Shown here: piece by piece, positions 1 to 13,000 of the stretch
Layout of the letters: the number at the start of each line of letters is the position of its first letter
Position numbering within the stretch: the stretch's first letter is position 1
The notes under the pieces: model-generated
The model's input: only the letters and a program-made list of their open reading frames with translations
Databases searched by the model: none
Told to the model about the DNA's origin: nothing
Assembly: GCA_024349245.1 (NCBI GenBank)
Contig: JALDNG010000048.1
Location: 2,406,501 to 2,470,500 of the forward strand
Direction of reading: 5' to 3'
Length of the DNA: 64,000 nt
Source of the DNA: Neodontobutis hainanensis
Taxonomy: Eukaryota; Chordata; Actinopteri; Gobiiformes; Odontobutidae
Position numbers and translations under genes: made by a program

Positions 1-873
1 ATGAGGGAGCTTATTATAGAAGGGAGGGGGAAATTGGCACAGAAGGAGGTGGTGCTAAGATTGGTGTGGACCCTCTCATACAGCCAGAACAAGAGGGAAT
101 AGGGAGCAGAAAGAAGAAAAGCCATGAGAGAGGCGAGTAATGGGTTCTCCTAGTCCTTTCTGAACACACTAGTGAAAAATTACCTGCATTTTCCGCTACT
201 ATTCAACTATATCTACACATGGGAGACTGCAGTTGGCAGTTATATATTTACTTCGACTGTATTACATGTGTATTCTTACAGCTTGTTCTTAGGGGTTGCT
301 ATAGCATATTGTCTCTGCTCTTTCTGCTGCAGAGGGTAAGGTTGTAGACTCAAGCATACACTGGAAAAAATATATGTGTTTGCAATGGAGAACATTTTAT
401 ATAAAAGGCCTAAAGAAGAGATGATGCAAAATATGCTGACCTTCAAGCTTTCATGTTCCCGAGGCCAACAAAGAATCTATTTATGGCATTTTAATAGAAA
501 TATTGGATGTTTACACACAAGAAAAAAATGGAAAAAAAGGAATGAATAACACTATTGAACAAGTAGATTTACTACTAACCAAGAATTTTAAAATAACAAA
601 GAGTAAGCCAGGGCTAAAGTACATAATGAAGAAGTTTGATGAAAATGTTTTTGTTTTTTCTTGCCTTTAATCCAGATGGAACAAGTAGGGCTGATGTTAA
701 CCTTTTAGGCAGGCTTAAAAGTGGAGATCAAGGACTAGGCCAAAACACTTAACGCCAGGCTGACCATTTGTTCCCGTTGAAAAAAAAAAAGAAAGGTTTG
801 CACAATGTTAATGATCTTTAATAGACCAAGTCATCCTTCTGGGAAAGCTGCCGCTATAATATATGTATATATG

Positions 874-942
<69 letters not shown>

Positions 943-1479
943 AATATATAAAACAATATTATTTTGGAGGACAAGGTCATACTAGACAGAGCCTAGCATC
1001 AAAGACATTTTAGATACAGATACAGGCCACTCTACATGCTATACCATCTCAGTTCTCAGTGCTAAATCCTCCAATAGAATGAAACCAAGGGAAGTGTTTT
1101 ATGCTTATCGTTGGTGAAATGTGAAGTAGACATATATTATACATAGGCTATAATAAATATGTGCGTTTATTAACCTAAATTTCTATGAGCCAAAACATAA
1201 CTGTATAACATAGTGTATTCTGTATTTTGACTAGTTATGTTTATCATCTGCCGTTTCCACACCCTACTGGCTACAATTTATCACTTGAACAAGGCTAAAC
1301 CACAAAATCTAGCTTAATATCGCCAACCGGAAATGCCTGTGAATATTACTCTTTACTTGGGCTCCTTGCTGTCTCGTCTTTTTACCTCCTGTCTTCTCAT
1401 CAGGAGATCATTTGTTTATTAATAGTCTCTGTTGTGTGTATTTGTTCAACCTGACTCCTACTGAAATTTGTTGTTTCAG
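1..1479. other. Non-coding, AT-rich flank
   Basis: No exon with convincing coding content on either strand. It contains short A-runs and the TA microsatellite listed separately. It may be an intron or intergenic sequence of an unidentified neighbour. Confidence 0.4.
875..939. repeat. (TA)n microsatellite
   Basis: An almost uninterrupted run of TA dinucleotides, flanked by imperfect TATG and TAAATATA units. This is a simple sequence repeat, likely length-polymorphic. No function is implied. Confidence 0.95.
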
Positions 1480-1681
1480 TGGGACAGGGGTGTAGATTTT
1501 GACCAGCACATCCATGGTCCATTGTTTCCCTTTCAACCTCTCACCTTTTGCCTCGAGGTCACGTATCAGCGTGCGCGTACCCAGGCTTCAGCGCGTGGAC
1601 GTCACTTTCATTCATGCATCGTCAAAACATTCAGTGTGGGGTCATCTCTACATTTAAAGACCCCCATGGCAATGCTAAAAG
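1480..1681 (+). CDS. Possible internal exon, unidentified gene
   Basis: An open stretch of 202 bases lies between an acceptor-like TTGTTTCAG and a consensus donor AAAAG/GTAAGT. It stays open in one frame and ends in phase 1. The next exon-like stretch on this strand (from 4724) needs exactly one carried base, and the join would make an Asp codon. The translation (starts WDRGVDFDQHIH) is not one I recognise and is not strongly protein-like. It may be a non-coding exon or chance splice motifs. Confidence 0.2.
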
Positions 1682-4600
1682 GTAAGTAAACTGAAATAAA
1701 CTCATACAAAGAGTAGATGTTTTTTTATTACATTAATAAAACTAATAAATGCATAATGTGTTCAAATCCCTGGTAAAATTCTGTGAATAATAATAATATT
1801 AGGCTTATATTTGTGCTGAAGTGGTAGTTGATAAGGTACAAAATAATAAACGGCTGTTATTCCATGGGGGAACGGCTAAATTCAAAATGATTATATCAAA
1901 TCTGGATTATAGTGGTGGATAACCTTGCAGTATAAACAGACAGCTGTAACATAGAGAAACCTCTACGCTAGAATGTAACCATCAAACCACAGCACTCACT
2001 AATGATCTAAATCCACTCTTCGCTGGCTGCGCGTTTACTCTCTACAGAAAAGCATTGCTAAGTGGGGTGTCTTTTTTTCTATTGCAGCCCATTTGTCCCA
2101 AGAGTCTTAACTAGCCAGCGCCTGGAGAAATATGTCTGAATGAAGAGCTCAGAGATTTATTCCCTGCTTGGCCTGCTGCAGACCTGAGTCACACCAGTCA
2201 GCAAATCAGCTTTACATTAAGCCATCATAGTAAGACTCAGCCCAGACACACCAGTACTGCCAACAAAGAGAAGCTAAGGAGTCACTCAGAAATATGAAGT
2301 AACAAATAAATAAAAAATCAAACAGATGCATTGGTATGTTCATAGTGTGAACTGTTTTTTACTTTTTAATGTAAACCATGATCCATTGTGTATTTTTTTG
2401 TAAATGGAACACACCAGTCAAAGCAATGTGTCAGCTATAGTTCTAAAGAAATCATTTCAACAACACTCCTTACATTTCTTTATAATGCGATTTTTAAAGC
2501 TCCTGTGTTTCTTTATGCCTAGGAGCAGGACAAACTGAGCTCAGTGAGCACTGCTGAAGAAGAAGTACATTCTCTTTTCTTATTGGAACACACAATAGTG
2601 AATGAACATTTATGAACTAACCAAATGCAATGGCTACTGGAAAAAAACAAGGAACAAGAGATTTGAAGTAAATTTGCATTAAAAAATGCAACTAAAGTTT
2701 AAATTTGAAAAACAAATTTGCAAAACAAACTTATAGCCAGTTTTCGCTCCCTTAATTTGTGATAATGTACTTTACATTTACATTTAGTAAGCTTTAGTCA
2801 CTTTAGTAAGCTTCTGCCAAAGCACACAAGTAGTACACAGTTCACAATCAATTAGCAAACGACTCTTTTACACACTGCTCACAGCTTCTTACTGAAACTT
2901 TCAAAACATTTGAGGACAGTTTGCTGATAAAAGAATAGCAAAATATGATAGAATTGACTTAATTCGATTTATAATCCTTTGTGAAATATGAAACACATGC
3001 ACAAAGAATGAGATCAGAAAACAAAGGTGGATTTTGAAGCTAATTGCAGTTTTGTCTCTGGGTCATACTAGTTTTAAACTGGAGTCCACTGAGACGCATT
3101 GTTCTGTGATGGCTGCCATGGTACACCAGGAGCAAAACATGCTGTAGTTTGTATTTGGCCCCTCACTAGCTGTCTAAATTCTCAATATTGTTATCCTTTG
3201 TTGTGGTTTTTTGAGGGTTGGGTGTTGCTTATTATATAATTTATTCTATAACACACATAACAAAGATAAAGATGAACAAGCTGACTTGCCAGGCAAATCG
3301 GCTAAGGTGGATTTAGCCCAGAAATGTGTATTTGTGAGCATACAGAAATAAGGAAAGAGAAAAAGTCACTGTGTCCTGGATTTATGTTGAAGTCCAAAAC
3401 TAATGCGTTCCCAAAACAGAACAACAACACATTCTTTGGAGCATAATAGTAAAAAGAGATTTGTTGTGACAGATGAATTATCAGCATTCTGTTTTAGGCT
3501 CTTATAATGCTACCAGTTGTACTTAGCAGGGCACATTTGGGCGCTTTTATCTTAAAATCATGATCTGGTTTCAGCGATCCCTCTTATGAATATCTAACAA
3601 TAGATGCATTTTGATGGAAGAATGGTCACCAGGAGCAGAGGCACTTCACTCACTGAAGAAAGAGTGTATTCAAGATCATTTTCTTTCAAATTATTAATCC
3701 CTGACCTTGGCTGGTAAATGACAGTGCTTGTCTGAGATAATCTTTCATTATTTTTGCATTTGCAGACTATAAATATTCAAGCCGAGCGACATCAAAAGCC
3801 TCTTCTAAGAATGTTGCAGTGACATCTGAGCAGATGTGTGTGTTTGTGTGTGTAAAGGTGGGATAAATACCATGCAGATGGTTTACATCAAACCCACAAA
3901 GAGGAATGTTGGCTTGTTAAATCCCTCTCTGTATAAAGAGAGACTGAATAGAATAGAATGTCCTTGACTTAGTAAAAGCTTCACTAGGACACTGACAGGT
4001 GAGATGTATTTTCACTCAGTAACTCTAATGTTGTCTTTGTAGGTTTATGAATTCAAGTGGCTCTTTTTCTGTTTAAAAGATTTTTTTTTACCTTTGCAAA
4101 AATAAAAAGAATGGGTTTAAGTTTTCATAGTCTTTCCTGTCCTTGTCACAGTGTTTTATCCTAAGTTTTTCTTATGAAAGATGATATGACATGGTATCCA
4201 GAGACATGGAGTTTCATAGTTCTGATTTATTCATGAAGCACAAGTTAACCTCAAAGAATTTAATAAATTATGAAGCGTCTTTGTTTTTTTTTTTCCCCCT
4301 CAGAGCGTTCCTAAAAACATGAAATTTGAGTTTGAGATATCCCCCGATAATGAAGTGTTGGATTCACTTAGGAAGGAAAATTCCCCAATGCTCCTCTGCC
4401 TGCCAATGAAAAGCTGAAATGTCTTTGACTAATCTGGACAAGGTTTGGAAGAAAATGCCATGTTTAAACTGCTCCTTTTCTTTGGGACTATAAATAGGAC
4501 TATATAAAAGGAACGTGCAATTAGTCTGCCACTTTCTCATATCAAATCTGTCACTGATGCTGTTTGCGTTCCAACATACCAGATGTTTTTAAATACCTCA

Positions 4601-4723
4601 TTAGCTGCAAAATGGGACGGCTGTATGTGACAGTAAGTGTTTTTGAGCGGATTACGGTATACACATTTAAGGAAGCATATTTTTGTCAATAATGTTTTCA
4701 AATCACACACCCACATGGTTCAG
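1682..4723. other. No gene seen; AT-rich sequence
   Basis: No supported exon, RNA gene or transposon. A small candidate exon with GTAAGT ends near 4632 (plus strand), but it does not keep a frame into the next exon-like stretch. A short GT-rich run lies near 3838-3855. Confidence 0.4.
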
Positions 4724-4872
4724 ACTCTTCAGAGGAGTCTGTGTCGAACATTAGTTATAAGAACTGCCAGCAGCTCAAGAAACCCCCAGTGACCATTGAT
4801 CAAACAGCCAGAGCTGACCCAGAAGAGCTGGAAGAGTCTGCAGTTGATATTACAGTTAATCTGGTCACTTGA
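4724..4872 (+). CDS. Possible last coding exon, unidentified gene
   Basis: After TTCAG there is an open frame of 49 codons (2 nt carried in, then SSEESVSNISYKNC and onwards) ending in TGA at 4870-4872. The composition is protein-like: acidic and Ser-rich, with a hydrophobic tail ending ITVNLVT. This would fit the cytoplasmic C-terminus of a larger protein. No start codon lies in the frame, so it can only be a downstream exon. I do not recognise the family. Alternatives are a decayed retrocopy or a chance open frame. Confidence 0.35.
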
Positions 4873-5728
4873 AAGGCACGTTAAATAAGATGTGAGATGA
4901 ATATGATGTCAAAGGTCAGGAATGGATCATCTTTTGTCTATGACCTTTGGTTTAAACCACTTGACACTTTTTTTAAAATTACTACCTTTTACATTTTCAA
5001 TAGAGAATAGATAAAGGTTTTATGTTTTTTTTCTAGAAAATCATGTGGTGAAGAGGCTAAAAAGGTTATATACACAAAGATCAATGGACAGATTCATGTA
5101 GTTGGTATATATGTATTTGTTTTTTCACATTTTGTATGCACTTTTTTTTCATAGTGCATAGTGGAAGATAAACTACTTTCTTACTGACCTCATATTCAGA
5201 CATTTTTTAACCCAAACCAGCCAATCCATCACATACCCCTTGCAGAGAAAAAATTCACTGTATTCAAATAACTAGCAATATAGTGAGTCCACTTATCTAC
5301 TTTCATGTAGAGACGACAGATATGACCTATGTGAATGAGGCAATAGGATCTCTAAAATGCTTATTGTTCCTGAGTGTTGTCTTATAATTAGGGTAAACTT
5401 GACACCTTAGGAAGGCACCGACTGCAGTGACACTAGGGAATGTGGAGATGCACTGGAGCTGGTTGGATATGCATCAGGCTCTACCCAGGCAAACCAACTG
5501 CCTGACAGAAAACCCTAATGTCAACTTCCACTCCAATCCCCAGAGAACTTTTACCCCACTTTCATTGCTGGGAACACCACTGTTCACCTTAATATGGAGC
5601 TCAAATTTTAAAGTGGGTGACTGGAGGTCGTTGTTAATATTCATTTGTAGAATGATGCAAGGAATTGACAGAATTTTTGGTCAAATAATTGAATCTGATT
5701 TAATTTTTTTATTTCCTTGCCGTCACAG

Positions 5729-5956
5729 TTGAATCAAGGCAAAGGTCTAGCACTGCCAGGGCCTGACATGCTTCAGAGGCATCTGCTGCAGCAGAGTGCA
5801 GAGATCAATGCCCTGCCCCAGAACATGCAGTCCCTCATCACCTATCAAAAGACTGTCAGTCCATGGAAGGTCAAGCCCCAGCAAAGCCTCATCTCACAGA
5901 TGGAAAGATGGTGGCTGCCAATAAAAGAGCCACTGTCTGCCAAGACGAACCCCTAA
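5729..5956 (+). CDS. Possible terminal exon, unidentified gene
   Basis: A strong acceptor (pyrimidine tract, then CCGTCACAG) precedes 75 open codons and a TAA stop at 5954-5956. The translation begins LNQGKGLALPGPDMLQ and contains INALPQNMQSLITYQK, which looks like protein but matches nothing I can name. There is no in-frame ATG at the start, so an upstream exon would be needed. An AATAAA-type signal follows at about 6047. It may be an alternative 3' exon of the same unknown plus-strand gene as 4724-4872, or spurious. Confidence 0.3.
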   Translation: MNQGKGLALPGPDMLQRHLLQQSAEINALPQNMQSLITYQKTVSPWKVKPQQSLISQMERWWLPIKEPLSAKTNP

Positions 5957-7013
5957 AGCTGATAGTGTCCTTTAATGGCAGCTTCTCATTTGTGTGAAAT
6001 GACTCTTTAGTATTCTGTGAACGTAAATTTACTGGCATGCCTTCTAGAAATAAAGCCACAAACATTATTAATCTTCTTTTAATCAGAAAGTTCATAAATA
6101 GTATAACTGTACATATCATTTCAGGTGGGACACATGAAAAAACATTGTTACCAACAGTGCCCTGTTTCCTCTGTTATTCGGACAAATTAGAAAACATGTT
6201 GAACACAGTGCAAAAATGTCAACAGATCAGTATTTTAATGAACCTAGGTATAAAATAAAATGTGCTGTATAAAACATTTTCCCCTGTCTTTCTGTACACA
6301 TTCAAAACAGAACAGAAAAAGAAATACAGGATAATTATCTGGAAGAGTCTTTAACAAGCCCTCTGTCAAGAACACAAGAGTTGTGTAGATTTTACTCAGA
6401 GGAGATCCGGTGGGACCTGAGAGACCTGTAAGCCATAATAGAGTTCTTTTAAATATTAGACTAGTTGCATTTTAAAATAATGTAATAAAAAAGTTTTTTT
6501 GCAGCATTTTTTGATTATCCTGCTAAACCCATCCAGGAAATCTAATGACTACAAGTCTCTCAATTAGCCATTACCTGGCTGATGAAAAAACCCTTTTCCC
6601 TTTCTATTTGCACAGCGAAAGCAGCTTTTGTGAACAATGCAATACTGCCACCCCACCACCCCCATATAGTGTGCACATTCTTTGAAAGCTTTAGAGAAAC
6701 ACACTCTTGTTCAGAAAACCATCCTTGTACAGAATGTTCTCTCTACCACTAAACGGGTAGTATTTCAAATTTAATGAAATACCAATTCAAGCTAAACTCT
6801 TCAAAACTTTACATCCTGGAACCAGAAAGAGCCCCTGTTCTTTGGCCTTGTGCAGATGTTCTTTTTTTTTTTGTCATTTCTGTCCTCGTCTTGCTTGCAC
6901 CTTTACTGTGGTTCTCTCGTCATCCTGCAGACCGGGCTCTTGGTCACGGCTGGAGTTGCAACATCACAGCGCCATCCGGGTGTTCACTTGCATTTCAACA
7001 CCAAATGTAGGTA
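5957..7013. other. cog3 3' UTR and intergenic space
   Basis: On the minus strand this is the sequence downstream of the cog3 stop. An ATTAAA-type polyadenylation signal on that strand lies near 6771-6777, so the 3' UTR may be only about 240 bases. Towards the left it may include the 3' UTR of the unidentified plus-strand exons. Nothing else was seen. Confidence 0.35.
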
Positions 7014-10000
7014 TTACTTATTCACAGACAGCAGAAGGTTAATCTGAAAGAGAGCCATGGTGGAAAAAAAAAATTAGTGCTTGCTGTGGCTTAGCAGTTA
7101 AGCGTTATCTATCTAGCATTAAAGTCTACAGAAGTTGCTCTTAGCAGTGAAGGGCTGTTGCTGTGTTATTATTAAAACCATGTTGAGTGCCTGTTGGCGC
7201 TGTACCTGCTCCATAGATGGACAAGCAATGATTTGAAGGTCTTCCCCGCTGTATTCCTCCTGAAGCAAGGCATGCAGTCTTTGGAATACCTGCTGGATGT
7301 TATTCTGTGGAAAAGCCATCATATTACTGAGTGCTGGAGAGAAATTAACACCACATTTCCATCTGGCCTCCGTCCCCTCACTATCCTGTTTCCATGTCAA
7401 CCAGTGAATTTTGCTTCTCCCTCTCATTCAGGTTCACCTGGCACCTTGATGAACATTTCACAGGCAGCACAAATACCCACCTATTACAGTTCAATTATGC
7501 TAATAGCTTATGTCTAAAGGCACAAGCTGCAGGACAGGCTTAAGCAAAAGGGTCAGGAAAAAAATTTGTTCGCAATTCAAATTGTGTTTCATCTGACACA
7601 GACTAATTACCAAAACAGAAAGGCATTTTATTCTATTGTGTTAGAGTAGACCAAATCATTACTGCAGTGTAAAAGGCATAATTGGTTTCTTTCACATCTG
7701 TTGTGGTCAAAGGTAATTTGAAGATTATTTCAGTTTTCAAACAATCATTTAGAAACTGACATATGCCATGCATGATACACCCTAATGTTTCAGCCACTTA
7801 CCCGGACAGGCTTGAAAAGGATAAACTCTGTGTCTCTATTGGCCAAGTACAAGGACATGCTCTGCAAAGTGCTTGGCAGCTTGCTCTTCATCACCCGGTA
7901 GGTAGCCATCACTATATCGTTGATCTTTGCTGAAAGGAGAAAAAAAAAAAGACTGCTGAGAAAAAAAAACATTGACATGCCCTCTAGCATGCGCTATACA
8001 CGTTTTGATGAATTACAGCAGGAAGCCAGTGGCATTTCCTGAGACAAATCTTACCTGGCTGTGCCCAAGGTTGCTGAGCCAGATTGTATGTCGGACCACC
8101 TTGGATAGCCATCGTTTTAAGAGCTGCAACCTGGAAGCAGTCAAAACAAGATAGTGTTTGATGGCAGAATAGCATTGTGGATGCGAACTCTTTTCAGAAT
8201 TGGTAACAGGTTGGTAATGAGAAAGTGTTTATATATTTTTGTGCATACACTCAAAAACCAAACAGTCAGAGTTGTAACTTAATTACTGAACAATTCAGTG
8301 ATCAGTGAATATGCAAATTCTTTTTCAAATCTTTGTAAAAAGGTAAAAGCTGTGAGAAAATGAAGGTCAGAGTATGTTGTTGCTGCCTGAGGCTATGTCT
8401 GCCTTTGGTCCAGCATTACCTTGGTGAGAAACTCCTCAAGGCTCCCTACGAAGATCTGAGTCTGCTGCTGGATGAACTGCTCACAGCTGAACTTCAGGTG
8501 TCGGTCCACATCCTTCTTAGAGTCAATGTAGTGCTCCTTTATCTCTGGTGTTCCCTGGGGGCCACAAAGCAGAATGGCTTTAGCACTATCAAATAGCGTT
8601 TGCCTATAAAAGGGAGCTATCAAACTATACAGAGTACATTGTCGGCTTTATAAAAAATAAAATAAAATGGGGGAGATAAACCTACCTCCAATAAGAATTC
8701 AAGTATGGCGTTGTGACTGTTTAGGTGGAAAAATTTAGGAACAGCCTTAGGGTTCAGGATTTTGAAGGCAGCATCTTAACAAAGAGCACACAGATTTCAT
8801 GTGAGCTGGTGCAGCGTTAGAGTGCCCTCTAGTGCTACTCAGTCAAATGACCTTGACTGAGATGTGGTTGATAGGAGGAGCAAACCTGCCTTGTGAGCCA
8901 TCAGTTAACGTACATTATGGTGTTGCATTACACTGTAATTTCCACATTAATTGTTGCCACCGGTGCATGTGATAGGCACAAGTTGCTTAATGAGCATGAG
9001 AATGTAATGACCAGCTTTATGGAGCTTAACATCAATGTTCCCCTCCACCTTTAATTATCTTACCTCGTGTTTTCTTCAGGTCCAGTGAGATTTCCTTGAT
9101 GGCAAAATCGGTGTGAAATGGGGCAATCTGTTCACGCATTATCAGCAGGTGCTTGATCAGGAAAAGTTGCCCATCTATTTGTGTCTACAAAAAATGATAG
9201 CGCACTGTTAAAGCCACACTGCAGGCTGCCAAAACAAAAGGGCATCTGCTGACTATCCAAGCTTCAGAGAACATAAAAAGCACTGGCTTAGAGACGATAA
9301 GGGAATATCACTAATTAATAACCGCTGTTTAATCATCGCTGCAGAGGGAGGTGTTAGTGTGACAAAAAAAAAAAAGGCAGCTTAAACTATTTATTGCTCA
9401 GCTAGTATCTAAAACAATGGAAAAAGACATCATCAACAGGAGGAGGTGACATATCCCCGGAGATTGATGCTGCAGCATTAATTTGAAGTGTTAGAGTGAA
9501 ATGGGCCAGTTGCCACAGATATTGACGGCAAATTTGAAGGTAAGAAAACGAATCAATAAAGAAAGTGCTGTTGAACACTCTGTAAAGCATAATGAAACAT
9601 CTATTAAATACACTTTAAATGAAAGTCCATCAGCATTCAGTTAAATATTATTTGGCTTGAAGGGAGTGAAATAGATGAAAGGAATCTGATGTTATTTATA
9701 TAAAAAATTCTCAGCATTTCTGACTATAATAATCTGAGAAGAGCAAAGTGAATAAGAAAAGTGGTAAGAATGTGTGCCAACCTTATTTTTAAGAATGATA
9801 TCCGAGGCTTTAAGCAGAGATTGGATACAGGCAGATAAGGCCTCTTGAGATAAACCTTGGAAGACCGCTCTCTAGAAGAAAATAAAAATAAATAAAAAAA
9901 GTAACAGTAAGCAACACAGAAATACATGTGTGGTTCTGCCATATGTTACAATTTAGTATTTTGTAAATGTGGTTCTATGAGATACTTTATACAACTGTGC

Positions 10001-13000
10001 TTTATGTTTACATAACCTGGCAGAATTTGTGATTTTATTTGGCCATTTTTCAGAGAATATGAATAACACAAAAACTTTTCTTTCACTCATAGTGAGTGTT
10101 TGGGTGAAGCCATTTACTGTCAAACAACTGTGTTTACTCTTTTTAAATCATAATGACAACAGAATCTACCCAAATTAAATGTTTACATACCCTTTGGCCT
10201 AAAAACAAGCACACAAGTTGACACAAATGGGTTTGAATGGCTACCAAAGGTAACCATCCTCACCTGTGATCTGTTTGCTTGTAATCAGTGTGTCTATATA
10301 AAAGGTCAGTGAGTTTCTGAGCTCCTGACAGACCCTTGCATCTTTTATACAGTGCTGCACTGACATTTCTGTATTCTGTGTCATGGGGAAAGCTAAAACA
10401 TTGTCAAAGAATCTGCAAGAAAAGGTAATTGAACAGTATAAAACAGGAAAGGAAAAAAAAATATCTAAGGAATTGAAAATGCCAATCAGCTAAGGGATTC
10501 TGTTGAAACAAATTCAAGAGCAAGTAGACCAACAAAGATTTCAACCACAACTGCCGCAAGGAAAATTGTTCAAAATGCAAAAAAAAAAAAAAACCCACAA
10601 ATAACTTCAGCTGAAATACAGGACTCTTTGTAAAAAAAGTGGTTTCACCACTTAATGCACAATAAGTAGGGATTTGTTGTAAAGAAAAATGGGCTGCATG
10701 GTCGGGTCACCAGAAGAAAGCCATTACTAAGCAAATGCATTCCACTTTCAATACGCCAAACAGCACAGATACAAGCCTCTGAACTTCTTGAACAAAGTCA
10801 TTGAGATTGTGATGAGACCACAATTAATTAATTATTTAGAGAGGAGTCAACAAGGTCTATGATGAAAGGTAAATCATTCCTACTGTGAAACATAGAGGTG
10901 GATCGCTGATGTTTTGTGGATGTTTGAGCTACAAAGGCACAGGAAAAGATAAATGCAGCATGTTATCAGAAAATACTTGCGGAAAATCTGCTCTCATCAG
11001 CCCGGAAGCTGTGTATGGGATGTACTTGGACGTTCCAACATGACAACAATCCAAAGCACAAGGCTAAGTCGACCTGTCATTGGCTACAGCAACATAAAGT
11101 GAAGGTTCTGGACTGACCATCTCAGTCTCCTGATCTCAATATTATTGAGCCACTCTGGAGAGATCTCAAATGTGCAGTTCATGCAAGACAGCCCAAGAAC
11201 TTAAAAGAACTGGAGACTAGAAGAATGGGCAGCCTTACCATCTGAGAAAATAAAAAGCCTCATCTACAAATACCACAAAAGACTTCAAGCTGTCATTGAT
11301 GTTAAAGGTGACAATGCATGGTATTTTGAACTGGGGTATTTAAACTTTTTATCAGGGTTATTTGATTAGTTTCTGTTGTCATTGTGATTTAAAGTAAACA
11401 CAGTTGTTTGACAATACATGGTTTACTTTCTATGAGTTTATTTAAAAAATTTATATATATATAGCCAAAATCACAAATGTTGCCATGGTATGCAGACTTA
11501 AGAGCACAACTGTATTGCTTATTCCCTATAGATAGTAAATAAACTCACAGTTTGAAGAAGCAGTAACATCACTGTCCATTTCATTTAAGATATAGAGAGG
11601 ATAGAGGATAATACATGCTGCTGAGAAATGCCCCATATTTTGGTTTACAGGGTCACACTGAACTGCTTGCACTGAGGACTTTCAAGTTCTCAGGTTATAT
11701 CAATGAGGGACAGACTAAAAAGTAGCTTTATGTCAAAATAAATCTATTTGAATACTTTCCAAGTTTTGAAGTTTATAAGCCTTGTTAGTTGTTAGCATTA
11801 GCAGCCACACATACCAACACAAAGCCTGCCATTACCCCGGTCTGCTTTTACTAACTGGGAGTGTGCTGACAATTACCTACTGTAGGGAATGAGTTATCTA
11901 TCCTTAAAGATCTCTTAGATTCCATTAATTAGTAGACACTTACATCTATACATCTGTAGAGTTTCGAAAGACAAACAAGTGTTCTTCTCACAGTGGGGTA
12001 CCACATGCCGTGCAGATCAGCAGGAGAGATGGACGTCTGCAGGCGAGCTACACTCCCTGCATTTATTGTACAAATCAGTAAAGCCATTAGGCCAATAAAA
12101 AAACGATGTACAGTGGGTTGTAAACATCACAGTGGGGAAACACTGACCAGCGTTACTGTTTCTTCTACCATCACGATCCTCGAGCTGTACGTCAGAAAAC
12201 GTGGGCTCCTGTGACATCTGCTTCATCTGCTCCTCCTTCAAACTCTGAGCTATTCTCTGTTGAGGACAAAAAAAGACAAAAGCTTATACATCAAAAGGGA
12301 AAGATGAAAAATAAAAACTACAAGTGCTTGTATTTTCAAGACCTTGACATAAAACAGTCAAAATAAAACAAATGTTTCAAAGAGACTACCATGGCACAAA
12401 CAGATTCTGAACCTTTAAAACAATGCCATTTAAGTTTGTGCTTTTCCTACATTTATGGGTTAAGTACACTGTTTTAATTACTTAAGCTTTTTTATGCTTA
12501 AGCATATTTACTTAGCATAAGTAATAAATGTTAGCGGGAGTGGCTGTCAGTGTATTTGTAAGTGTTAGTGAATAACCCCGCTCAAGCAGCTAGGAGAGGT
12601 TACACTTTAAGGATAACAGTAGACATTTAATCAATAAATGTAATAATTTCTATAATATTTACACATCATGTACTAACAGTAGGACATACTTCCATCATTT
12701 CTAGTTTTTCAGGGTAGGCCAGATCTCCCGGAGCTGGGTTGTATCCTGTGATGTCTGTCTGGATGTAAATGTGCGTCCTATAGACAAGCCTCTCCTGGAC
12801 ATCCTCCAGCATCTGCTTCACGACGGCATCAAAGGCTCCCAACTGTGTAGCTACATAAAAGGAGACGGGTCAGTTTACAGGTGAGCCACTAACAAAACCA
12901 CAGATCCTTCGCTGTAAATAGATCTAGTTGATACCTAGCCTGTGGGGTCTGCACACTAAAGAAACTGAAAATTCAAAGTGGGAGTTGGTGCGACCATGAA

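Noticed and set aside
4583..4632. Small plus-strand exon ending in GTAAGT before 4724
   Set aside because: It has stops in the frame needed to join 4724-4872, so at best it would be non-coding.
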